A stretch of 64,000 bases of DNA from Beta vulgaris subsp. vulgaris (lineage: Eukaryota; Streptophyta; Magnoliopsida; Caryophyllales; Amaranthaceae), in NCBI RefSeq assembly GCF_026745355.1, contig NC_079205.1, positions 50,888,916 through 50,952,915 on the forward strand. Direction: 5' to 3'. How positions within the stretch are numbered: position 1 is the stretch's first letter; each line of letters begins with the position of its first letter. Below are positions 9,906 to 18,895 of the stretch, piece by piece. The position numbers and the translations under genes are program-made. The notes below the pieces were generated by a model. The model saw only the letters and a program-made list of their open reading frames with translations. It had not been told where the DNA came from and did no database searches.

Positions 9906-11267
9906 TGTTATTTCCCTAGGAACACTACAAGAGGGGGGGTGAATTGTAGGTGTAGAAATAAACGTAACTTTTTGCGGAAATTAAAACTTAAACGAATAAA
10001 CAAGCTAAAGGAACACAAGGGATTTTTACGAGGAAAAACTTCTTGGGCCCAACAAGAAGAAACAACCTCGACCACTAGGGATTTTAAACTCAACACTTTC
10101 ACTAATTAGGCCAAACAACTCTGTTACAACCTAATTCTAACTCGAGCCACACCTTGAGTTCCTAAACTCAAGTTCCTGAGCCACTGTTCCCTTAACAGCA
10201 GTTCCTCTCAACTTCACTCGAAGTTTTCTACACATACAAGCTTCACTCAAAGCCTTCTCTTACAGAACTTCACTCAAAGTTCCCTTACCCCAAAAACCAA
10301 AATACAATTGATCGAAATAAGCTTAGTGGAATTAGAGTAAGAAGGCAAAGAACAAATGGCTATTATGAGAGAATGAAGGCACTGACACTTAATAAGTTAA
10401 ACTCACTTAATTACTTAGTCAGACACAATTTGGAACTTATCTAGACTTCTTATTTATAGTGTTAATATCATGAAGAACGTGGGATTAATGTTAGAGTACA
10501 TGTTTAAGTCCATTTAACCCATGATGTTCCTTCCCCTAAGGAACACGTTTTCATCATGTCCCATGATCCCATGAACTATAAATGAACGTGGATATTTCAG
10601 CCATTACTCCTAAGTAATAGGAGTTCCTTGAGCTTTATCCGAAAATCAGTTTTTATAAAAACTCTTTTTATCTTTAAAACTGAATTTTTAATCTTTAAGA
10701 AAATAATATCTTTTAAATAAAATCTTTCTAACAACCGGATATTTATTTTCTTATTTTCCGAAAAATAAAATCTTTTCTAAACAGATTTTCTTTTTAAAAC
10801 TGATTTTATCATTTGAAATTAGAATAACTAATTTCCTATAATTTAGGCATGACTTACTCAATATCATTTTATACCGTTACATAATACACGCCTAAGTCTA
10901 GTTCCTTTTATTAACTCAGTTCCTTTAACATATTCGCTAAGTGCCACTTAGTTTGTTCCTTACAAAGGAACAAATCTCATTCTCAAATAACTGCCACAGT
11001 TCCTTACCATTCTTTCTTTGTTCCTTTACATTGGAACTAGAAAATAAAACGCCTAGCTTCTATTATTCTTGATCCAATGCTTGCTCCAGTATCAACATAG
11101 AAACTTCTTTACTTAGCCTTTGAAATCCTCTCTTGACTTCTTCATTGACTTCGTATTCTCCCGTTCCTTGCATTGATACCTTAAACACCATACACTTAAA
11201 TAATTCATTAGTTCACTACTTAGTTTGTTCCTTTGTTTCTTTGTCATTATCAAAACTAGGGTTCAAC
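9906..11267 (-). repeat. 5' LTR of the sirevirus (1,362 bp)
   Basis: Bounded on the + strand by TGTTATTTCC (9906) and GGTTCAACA (11267), i.e. TG...CA ends with the short TGTT/AACA inversion typical of LTRs. It is positioned next to the PBS. The second LTR is not present in the window, so insertion age cannot be estimated. Confidence 0.82.
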
Positions 11268-11807
11268 AGTTATAGAGTTTCTTGTTATGCTAATCATTAA
11301 AACATGGCCTTTATCAAAAAGTCAATGTTAAATTGTCGTTAAATCTTGTTGCTTCTGAGATTCAATGTGCATGCTATGGACACATATACGAGAATTCATA
11401 TATTGACATGATAACCCATCAATGTCCTCCAAAGCTACCTACAAACCATAACACTGTACATACCAAAAAGGTTTATTAGGTTTAAGATTAGATCAGTTTT
11501 CATCTCTTACATTGAAAAAGTGGCACCAGAAGAAAATTCCAATTGCAAGAAGACCATTTGAACATGTGCAGATATCCATATATCACAATATCATATCTAA
11601 GAAACTCGATTGTCTGTGAGGCTATTCAAAATAAAGTAACAACAAATAGTACACATATAGTTGTTACTATAATGATAGTAAGAGAAACTAACATTCCAAT
11701 ATTTGAATATTGTCATCCAAGTTATATACATTTATACTTGCTTATAATGTATTGAAATTTTTAAAAAAGATCTTCTGAAACATCTACCAAGAAAGAAGGT
11801 TTAATAC

Positions 11808-11909
11808 CTCATCCTCCCTAAATCTACTGGCATTACATATTCATTCAAAGAGCTCTCCATCTACAACGTATTCCATGACCATTGCAAGATGAATAAGAGT
11901 CAGCAAAAC
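11808..11909 (-). pseudogene. SnRK2-type protein kinase internal exon fragment
   Basis: The 102-bp minus-strand exon is bounded by TTGTAG (acceptor) and GAG|GTATTA (donor). It reads VLLTLIHLAMVMEYVVDGEL, then FE, an in-frame TGA, then ICNASRFREDE. SnRK2 kinases have a THLAIVMEYA.GGELFERIC.AGRFSEDE exon of exactly 34 codons ending at the same point; the TGA replaces the arginine codon. It covers the kinase hinge region. No neighbouring SnRK2 exon was found, so this is an isolated captured exon, not a gene. Confidence 0.85.
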
Positions 11910-12169
11910 CTACAAGAGAAGTTCAGACCATAGTCTTACATGGGGAAAAAGAGTTTCTACTACAGAACCAAAGGATACAAAAAAGAAAATTGAGTATCCA
12001 TGTCCATCCTTAAGTTAGGAGGTAGAAGAAAACAAACAACTTTCAGAGTTACAAAGATGTTTAAGTTAATCAAAGAAACTATACTAAGAGATATGAGGAA
12101 AATATACATGTTTTGTTTCACCTTAATTCAGTATTGTACAACTTTCACATCTAGTCGTATAAGGTTTAC

Positions 12170-12258
12170 CTGAGTACCAATAGAACCAGTAGATCCAACA
12201 ATAGAAATAGGCTTCAGACCATCCCAAGCCTTATAACCAGACTCTACTACTACTCGTC
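12170..12258 (-). pseudogene. DXR (1-deoxy-D-xylulose 5-phosphate reductoisomerase) exon fragment
   Basis: The 89-bp minus-strand exon, with acceptor CATCAG|GA and donor CTCAG|GTAAAC, reads [20 protein letters not shown] then [10 protein letters not shown]. In plant DXR the segment just after the transit peptide is W(D)[17 protein letters not shown], the start of the NADPH-binding fold; GSTGSIG is its dinucleotide-binding loop. The frame is open with no stop. Neither the transit-peptide exon upstream nor the TLDIVAE exon downstream was found, so it is an isolated captured exon. DXR acts in the plastid MEP isoprenoid pathway. Confidence 0.9.
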
Positions 12259-13098
12259 CTGATGTATGAACATAAATTAATTAAGAAAACACACAACTTT
12301 AAAGTATGCAACATGAATCATTAATGGCGTAAATCCGAAAACATGCAAGATGAGAAAGACTTATTTAAAATGTGAGTATGATATGACCAGAGTATAAATC
12401 CTGCATTCTAGAATAACTTTCTTGAGGATAATTGTTGAGCTCGAAATCAACTTTAAAGTACATATGCTTAGAAAACTTCGAAGATTAAATGTGACAAGAT
12501 TAGGTAAGAAGGCAAAGATCACCGAAGAGTTAACAACAAAATTTAGGAGTTGTAAAGATAAGTAATCTTATTACTTGCGCTCGATAGAGATATGTAGAGT
12601 ACCCATTAATTCTCAACTAAAAATTAGTCCTTGAATAAACCACAAAATACTATGCATAATCATTATTGGTAGACAGTATAAGCATTTGGGTATTTTTCTA
12701 ACCATGATAACAATCAATGGCACGCCTAACCCATAATTAACTCCCACGAAAATAAAAAATGACCATAAGACTTGAAGAAAAAAACCCTAAACCTAGGGAA
12801 AGAAACCTCTCTCTGAGAGAAAAATCTTAGTAGCCGACAATACTGCTCAGCCGTCTTCACCTCTTCATCCACCAATAATCTGCTTCGATTCCTGCAACAA
12901 AGCTGTAACACGACTGTAATTCCTTTTGTTCAACAGCTGGCTTTCATGCAACTACTTTCCAGATTTTTCATCCGAGATCAAATCCACGGCATACTTCGAC
13001 ATTAAGTACTTCTTCCTTTACTGCTTTGTGTTTTTTATCCCATTCACATCCTTTCAATTAACCATTTCCTCTCACCAACCACTTTCCTATCATTTGCA

Positions 13099-15051
13099 AT
13101 GAATTCTCAACATCCACACCAAAATTCCCCACCAAACCCTTCCAATTTAAGACATCCTCAAAGACCGCTGACTCACCGTATGGGTATATTAATACATCAT
13201 CCCCCTAGCACCCATCTCATATCTTTTGTAAATTGGTCCCATGCTGTTGAAGGCATGTTTTTCGACCATTCTCCACCTAATATCAGTTTTGTATCCAACA
13301 TAATCAACAACCATTGGGATACTCGTGAGCCGATTCGCGTGCAACGTATGGGACCTTATTTTGTTTTTGAATGTTATAGTTTGCTGGATAGAGAGGCCCT
13401 CCTCACACTGAATACTACCTGTATTGACGGGAAAATTATCAGCATTCGCCCTAGTACAGAAGACCATATTCCGACTGCGGTTAACTTCAACATGGCGCGA
13501 ATATGGGTCCGTATTCAAGACTTGCCTTGGGATTTTCTGAATACCGAATGGATGGTTCGAATACTGAATCACGTTGGTCTGGTTGAGGAAATCAACGACG
13601 AAAATTCAGGTTTACCCCACCAACCCTTTCTAAGAGCAAGGTTAGTTATTGATATCTCAAAGCCCTTAATTCCTGGATGTTTTCTTCCCATGCATGGTGG
13701 TAAGGTTGTTTGGATCTATTTTAGATATGAGGGAGTTTTTAAATTTTGTAAAGAATGTGGTTGCGTTGGGCATAATACTGGACGTTGTCCATTGTCTGCT
13801 TATGAGGCACATCGCCTAATTCACCGCCGCATTCAAGTGTTTGAAGATAATGGCATGCTAGTCCTCCAAACTCAAGAAAATCTACCCTTATATACTAATA
13901 TGATTCGTGGTTTAATTGACCGTTTTATTCATCGAAATCCTAGAGTCAATCTTCTACGAATACATCCACATATGTATCCCCCAAGCCAAGACCCATACTT
14001 ATTCCCCCACCTATATGTCCCTCATCAAACGAACTCGAATTCCTCCTCGGAGGAATTTCATGACACATCTACTGAGCTTCCTTCACCACGTAACCCGAAC
14101 TCCTATAATTATCTCTTCGACGAAAATCTCCAAACCTACGCCAACTATTCCCCAGACTTACCCTCATATCATCATCAATCTCCACAAAATTTACCACATA
14201 CACAAAGAGTGCGTTTATCCCCTGGTTGTCGCTACGGTTTATCCTCCGACACTTGTGCCTCGTTTATTCCCCATACACAACCATCCTCGCCAGATTTCGA
14301 CCTAAACCTACCGCCTATAAATCATCCCCCACCTCCTCCCACTCAAAATGCCGAGCATTTACCTCCTGCCGCTCCTGACGTTCAGAACATGGACCATCAA
14401 AGCACTCGATTAAACCTATTACAACGCCTTAGTGAAACCAATTGGGCCCAAGGCTCTCTTCGGATTTTTAATGGGTTATGTGTTCCGTTTGGGCCACTTA
14501 ATAGAGAGAGATCTCAACCCTCACCACCCTCGAAAAGTATAATCAGACCTGAAAGTGGTAGCTTAGCTAGTCTTGTAGCGCAAGAATGGGGTTTACAAGC
14601 ACCAAGGCCGACGGAAGCTGGTCCTAGTAACTGGATGGAAAGAAACTTACAAAATCTACAGATAAGCCAACTTGATGAAGAGACTGACCGCACCCACCAA
14701 TCTCCTCTGGAGCTTCGTTCTATCTCGAATCTTATAAATAATAGATTTCGTATCTCACCTCCTTTATTTGCAGATGTTTTTAACCCCCTTTTGCAGGCTC
14801 ATAATGAAGAAACTCCTGGACATATGCACTCAGATGATATTTACTCTCCAACTTCTCACTTACAAATGAATTTCACATCTTCCGAATTTGAGGAGGATAA
14901 TAATTCTGAGAATTCAGCTACGCAGCCACATAGGGAGATTGTTATGGGTTTGCCTGTGCAACTAAGGGATTTGGGGGTAAAAGATGTCGTGAAGCTGCCC
15001 TTGATAGAAGCAAATCTTTGGAATTTTTTTTCTTTTTGCAGGTTCTCTTGA
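13099..15051 (+). CDS. LINE ORF1 protein (DUF4283 plus zinc knuckle), intact 650 codons
   Basis: The ATG at 13099 follows a non-coding leader. Residues about 35-200 resemble the DUF4283 region of plant L1 ORF1 (FVNWSHAVEGMFFDHSPPN, NFNMARIWVRIQDLPWDFL). Residues about 200-235 hold VVWIYFRYEGVFKFC and the CCHC knuckle CKECGCVGHNTGRC. The remainder is proline/serine-rich and low in conservation. ORF1 proteins bind element RNA in the RNP. The reading frame is uninterrupted, unlike the related copy at 62450 with several stops. The last ~20 codons (FFSFCRFS) may be read-through beyond the native stop, created by the deletion in the following endonuclease. Confidence 0.88.
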   Translation: MNSQHPHQNSPPNPSNLRHPQRPLTHRMGILIHHPPSTHLISFVNWSHAVEGMFFDHSPPNISFVSNIINNHWDTREPIRVQRMGPYFVFECYSLLDREALLTLNTTCIDGKIISIRPSTEDHIPTAVNFNMARIWVRIQDLPWDFLNTEWMVRILNHVGLVEEINDENSGLPHQPFLRARLVIDISKPLIPGCFLPMHGGKVVWIYFRYEGVFKFCKECGCVGHNTGRCPLSAYEAHRLIHRRIQVFEDNGMLVLQTQENLPLYTNMIRGLIDRFIHRNPRVNLLRIHPHMYPPSQDPYLFPHLYVPHQTNSNSSSEEFHDTSTELPSPRNPNSYNYLFDENLQTYANYSPDLPSYHHQSPQNLPHTQRVRLSPGCRYGLSSDTCASFIPHTQPSSPDFDLNLPPINHPPPPPTQNAEHLPPAAPDVQNMDHQSTRLNLLQRLSETNWAQGSLRIFNGLCVPFGPLNRERSQPSPPSKSIIRPESGSLASLVAQEWGLQAPRPTEAGPSNWMERNLQNLQISQLDEETDRTHQSPLELRSISNLINNRFRISPPLFADVFNPLLQAHNEETPGHMHSDDIYSPTSHLQMNFTSSEFEEDNNSENSATQPHREIVMGLPVQLRDLGVKDVVKLPLIEANLWNFFSFCRFS

Positions 15052-16090
15052 TACCATAAAAAGGAAACGAAGGAAAAAGAAATATGAGGAATGGGATGCC
15101 AAAGACAGCTTCAATATGTGCATACAGGCTGGTTTGAAAAGAGATATCAAAAATAGTCACAGATATTTCGATGGCGGAGGACTTGGGGGTGGAACCTGTT
15201 ACATGATATCCCATTTTCAGGGCCGAAGTTCACATGGACAAACAATAGGGATTCCGATGAACTTATTATGGAATGCTTGGACCGTGGATATGCTTCCTCG
15301 GATTGGCTAACTGAATTTCCGGAAGCTCATATTCGCAACTTGCCAATTATTCACTCTGACCATGGGCCGATACTTCTACAATTATTATCACCCAATCGCC
15401 AAGCCCGGCGGCCTTATCAGGTGAAAAATTGGTGTTTGCATCATCCTGAGGTAAAAGGTTTTGTGCAAAATATTTGGCGTATTTCTATAATCAGTTCTGC
15501 GGCTTATGTTCTTTCCCGACGATTATTTATGCTACGTCAACTATTAAAGGTCTGGTGTTTTGACAAAAAACTATTTTGGGGTGTGAATTGGAAGAATATT
15601 TTTGATCAATTGCAATTTCAAGGTAATAGGATTACAACAATAGATCATGGAAGGGCTTATAATCGACAGCATTGTACGTTACACTCGGAAGCTACTTTGG
15701 CTTTCTCTTATTGGCGGCAACAGATTAAAAACAACTACCTTCAGATAGGGGATTTGCCTTCAAAAAATTTATTCAGTCGTCTTCGCCAACGTCGCCAGAA
15801 AAATATTTTTCATAGGTTGCGCAACTCGGAGGGTATTTGGGTAAGCTCGCCTCAGGACGTACATGAACTTATTCATTCACATTTCAAGTCCTTGTTAACG
15901 TCTACATCATCTACGGCCATTTCTAATGATAGTATTGATCTTGTGCTCCGTGAACTTAATCTTCCAACCGTTTCTCCAACTGATTGTGAAACCCTCCTTC
16001 GTCCCTTCTCAAGTGAGGAAATTCGAGATTCTTTCTTCTCTCTTGGTCATGGAAAATCACCTGGGCTTGATGGGTTCAACGCAGAATTTC
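15052..16090 (+). pseudogene. LINE ORF2 fragment: endonuclease C-terminus and start of RT
   Basis: Readable endonuclease homology begins around 15165 (AEDLGVEPVT) and after an indel continues as DIPFSGPKFTWTNNR and HSDHGPILL, typical of the end of plant LINE AP-endonucleases. The N-terminal two thirds is missing, apparently deleted between ORF1 and here. A 290-codon open segment (15268-16140) then covers the linker (NWCLHHPEVKGF) and the first RT motif GKSPGLDGFNAEF. LINE homology stops there, and the last ~16 codons read CACTA sequence. No RT catalytic YADD/FADD motif is left. Confidence 0.85.
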
Positions 16091-16168
16091 CTTTCTCTAA
16101 TGAGTTACTAGTGTCAACATCAACACGAACCCTATCCTAAGTATATTTCCTTTCTCACCATGCCACAA

Positions 16169-16387
16169 CTAAACATAATACTCAACCCTAAAACCACGAT
16201 GAATAATATGATCCCTTATGGTCCTAATATCAGAAATCATATTCACATTGTAGCAATCAATACATGGACAATAAATCTCAGCCTCGCAAGTAAGTTGTTG
16301 ATGTTCTACAGCACGTTTACAAAATTCATTTACGCCTTTTACGAACTCCAACGTATTTCGCTTTCCATACATCCAACTTCGATCCAT
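16169..16387 (-). pseudogene. Transposase-associated domain of the second CACTA
   Basis: From the ATG at 16387 it reads MDRSWMYGKRNTLEFVKGVN, EFCKRAVEHQQ, IYCPCIDCYNVNM, and IRDHIIHRGF. This is the full PF13963-type zinc-binding pattern (CPCxxC), open for 73 codons before a stop just short of a weak LWHGE remnant. It corresponds to 5552-5791 of the first CACTA but is less damaged. Confidence 0.87.
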
Positions 16388-16389
16388 TT

Positions 16390-17555
16390 CTAGAAACCCC
16401 CACATATACATAGATAAAAAATTATTATCAATTAAAAAATTCACATAAACATAACACAACAAACTAATATTCAATGCTTGCTTCCAATGGGTCCTTATCA
16501 CTCCAACTAAACCCATCCTTAAACGTCCAATCCCCCTAATGAATATATGTATCATCTTCGATTCTAAGTAAGAACTTCCCTTCAGTTCTCCAAGTACACG
16601 ATAAAGATAATTGTTTACCTTATATGTATCCGAAAAACAAATCAGGGAAGTGACTAACCGTATTTCAATTAGAATCAAGACTCAACACACATTCACCACC
16701 TAAGTGAGATGTGACGTTTAAGAACAGTCCCTAAACAAGGACTATTCAAGACTTACTCCTAATGAGTAAGTCTTGAACGGGTATCTAGGCAATATGATGT
16801 ACATAAAAACAATCGCATTCAAGCGATTCCAAGTCATCACCAAACAATAATCCCATTCAAGCGATTTAAAGTTATCACCAAACAACAAGTATCAAACCGC
16901 ATTCCTTAGATTTTCTTTCCCCTCCCTTTGGTGAAGCTACCAATATAAACGCATTGCATATCAGTTGAAATAAAGAATTGCAAAAATATCACAAGAACTT
17001 CAGCATAAATAATCCCGTATAAAATTTTTGGGCATATAAAAACATAAGCAAAATAATCACAAAATTAATTTTTAATACTCAAATCTTATAACTAATCATA
17101 TATATATACTTTATACTAAGCATTTTAAACTACAATTTAAGCTAAAATTTTCATTAAAACACAATTAATTAGGAAAAGTTTACAAAAAACTAACCTAATA
17201 TGACAAACGCACACCAGAAATTCGGAGAAAAAATGCCGAAAATTCGGAGGAAAAGCGCCGGAGGTAAAGGAGTGGCACCAGTGGAGGAAAACGGGGGAAA
17301 AGCAGAGGAGATTCGAAACTTCTTTCACCGAAAACTCGAAACTCCTTTCGCTTGAAATTCGAAGCAGACCTCGTCAGAAAAACATTGCCATCTCGCCGGA
17401 AAAAAAACCCTTTCGCCTGAAACAAACTCCTTTCGCCGGATTGTGAGACTAGAGTGTGAGAGGAGAGAGAGAGTGTGTGTGAGAGGGTCGAGAAAATTGA
17501 AAGCCTAAGGAAAAAAAAGAAACTCGCGTGCGTGTTTGTTAGGAAAATGAGAGCA
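16390..17555. other. 5' non-coding region of the second CACTA
   Basis: AT-rich. It shares the block 'CACCTAAGTGAGAT...GAGTAAGTCTTGAACGGGTATCTAGG' (16695-16790) with 6160-6250 of the first CACTA. A C/T-rich region at 17200-17510 produces open frames with no family resemblance. No host gene was recognised. Confidence 0.55.
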
Positions 17556-17769
17556 ACATATATTATTGCGGTTTCTTCGTAGAACCGCAGCAATATATCC
17601 TTCTATGGGGTCGGAAATTTTCAAAAATATCCGTTGACAACAATATTACTGCGGTTTTTGGCAGAAACCGTAGCAATATGGTTATTTTCTATTTTTTCTT
17701 TTCTTTTTACATGATATATTGTTGCGTATCGGTAAAACTGTAGCAATAAGCATTTATTCTACTAGAGTG
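17556..17769. repeat. Subterminal repeats and terminus of the second CACTA
   Basis: Three inverted pairs of ATTGCGGTTTCT / AGAACCGCAGCAATAT type and the terminal CTACTAG. The motif set is the same as in 20890-22347, which assigns both to one family. Confidence 0.85.
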
Positions 17770-17794
17770 CATGAACCTTCCTTCAAAACCATGA

Positions 17795-18895
17795 TTATTG
17801 ATAATTGGAAAAACTCCCAACCACATTACCACAAAAGCTATCCTTCCTCTCCAAAATCATTACGTCTTGGGTAAGCGTTTTTTCTGAAAATATCTGCCAT
17901 GAAAAGAAGAGGCTTATTGCTCGATTAAATGGTCTCCAGAAGGCTCTTGAAAATAAACCTAGTAATGAATACCTCTGGGGCTTGGAGTCCTCTCTTTCTG
18001 GAGAGTTGAATAACACTTTGGACCAGGAGGAGCTTTAATGGAAAACTAGGTCAAGGGAGGGACGATGGCTGAATGGGGGGAAGAAATTCTAAGTTCTTCC
18101 ATCATCTAGTCCTAATTAAAAGAAATAGAAACAAAATTAGGGCCCTTAATACTGAAATAGGGATGGAAATAGTGGATAAGGATGACCTTATTGCTCATAT
18201 CAAGGACCAATTTATAAACCTATTCACCATCGAGAACTTCCAATCCAATAAGAAAAACCAATGGGACACCTGAACCTAATTAAAATGCCTTCAATGTGGG
18301 AGGTTAGAAAGGTTGTGTTTAGCATGGGCCACTTAAAGCCCCTAGAATTGATGGATTCGACCCTATGTTTTTCCAGAAACACTAGGAGGAGGTTGGGCAG
18401 GATGTTCTTAGTTTTGTAATAGAAATCTTCAGAGTTTGCTCTGTCCCCCGTGAGATTAACAGAACCCTTATTAGCCTGATACCAAAAGTGGAAGATCCCA
18501 GGAGTATTAAACAATTCAGACCAATCAGACACCTCATCACCAAGGTCTTGATTCTGAGGCTCAGACCCTCACTAAATGGAATGATCTCCCCAAACTAGAG
18601 CAGCTTCCTTCCTTGGAGGGGGACTGAAAATAATTACATAGTAGCTTCTGAGATCATCCATTCCATGAGGGGCGGAAAAGGAAAGAGGGGGTGGATGGCC
18701 CTCAAGATTGACCTAGAAAAGGCTTATGATAGACTTGAATAAGATTTTATTCATGACATGCTGATTAGCCATAACCTGGATAAGCATACTTGTAGCTTAA
18801 TCATGATTTACGTCTCCTTTGTTTCCTCTTTTATAATTATGAATGGTCAGCCAACTGAACCCTTTCACCTTTCTGGGGGTATTAGGCAAGGAAAC
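17795..18895 (+). pseudogene. LINE-2 ORF2, linker and first half of the RT
   Basis: The linker reads SENICHEKKRLIARLNGLQK, then WLNGGRNSKFFHHLVLIKRN. RT fragments follow: TLISLIPKVEDPRSIKQFRP, MALKIDLEKAYDRLE, and SGGIRQGN, the last just before the insertion point. Several stops (for example after QEEL and inside YDRLE*DFI) show decay. The frame resumes at 22506 with FSSYIFIMCMEHL, giving continuity of the RT motif 'GIRQGDPLSPYIFI'. Confidence 0.85.
18891..18895. repeat. Left TSD (GAAAC) of the solo LTR
   Basis: GAAAC at 18891-18895 is repeated exactly at 22506-22510 on the other side of the 3.6 kb insertion, proving an LTR-type integration into the LINE RT. Confidence 0.88.

Larger units (their letters stand above)
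7262..11267 (-). mobile_element. Sirevirus-type Ty1/copia retrotransposon, 3' truncated
   Basis: Minus-strand order from the 5' LTR: LTR (11267-9906), tRNA-Met-type PBS (9903-9892), gag (9840-8612), protease and integrase start (8006-7262). The CACTA insertion cuts it in the integrase; RT, RNase H and the 3' LTR are not found to the left. The gag type (CKSAKQIWDLL, LRSLPKDRW, long acidic linker, CHKCGSTDHFIKEC knuckle) and the ~1.36 kb LTR fit the SIRE/sirevirus lineage. Lineage assignment is by eye. Confidence 0.85.
11268..12769 (-). other. Unclassified segment carrying captured gene fragments
   Basis: This is a 1.5 kb interval between the sirevirus LTR and the LINE-1 5' UTR. It contains two exons from unrelated plant genes, both on the minus strand and with splice sites intact (11808-11909 and 12170-12258). 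The rest is AT-rich and unrecognised. Such mixtures are typical of Pack-MULEs, Helitrons or Pack-CACTAs, but no terminal repeats of any of these were identified, so the carrier is unknown. Confidence 0.6.
12775..16090 (+). mobile_element. L1-like LINE (LINE-1), truncated in RT
   Basis: The 5' UTR starts near 12775 with AAACCCTAAACCTAGGGAAAG, resembling the start of the related LINE at about 62150. ORF1 is 13099-15051, followed by a defective endonuclease/RT ORF. It ends at about 16090, at the start of the RT domain, where CACTA remnant sequence begins. Plant LINEs of this type transpose by target-primed reverse transcription. Confidence 0.85.
16091..17769 (-). mobile_element. Remnant of a second CACTA family (5' end only)
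   Basis: The minus-strand Transpos_assoc exon (16169-16387), a 5' non-coding region, and subterminal TTGCGGTTT / AAACCGCAGCAATA repeats lead to the end GCATTTATTCTACTAGAGTG (17750-17769). That end matches, apart from a 2-base AG insertion, the terminus of the intact 20890-22347 element. The tnp2 core is missing because the left side fuses directly with LINE-1 at about 16090. This is a one-ended deletion derivative. Confidence 0.83.

Noticed and set aside
11920..12060. A second SnRK2 exon upstream of 11808-11909
   Set aside because: A CCTCCTAACTTAAGG stretch vaguely recalls the preceding kinase exon, but frame, length and splice sites do not fit.
12726..12911. 61-codon minus-strand frame before LINE-1
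   Set aside because: It lies antisense across the LINE 5' UTR (AAACCCTAAACCTAGGG region) and has no coding resemblance.
17195..17593. 132-codon minus-strand frame near the second CACTA's end
   Set aside because: It spans 5' UTR-like C/T-rich DNA and runs into subterminal repeats. Not similar to transposase or host proteins.
15268..18532. LINE-1 and LINE-2 as one element interrupted by the CACTA remnant
   Set aside because: LINE-1 already reaches the RT start (GKSPGLDGFNAEF) at 16090, while LINE-2 restarts further upstream in the linker. They are two different elements.
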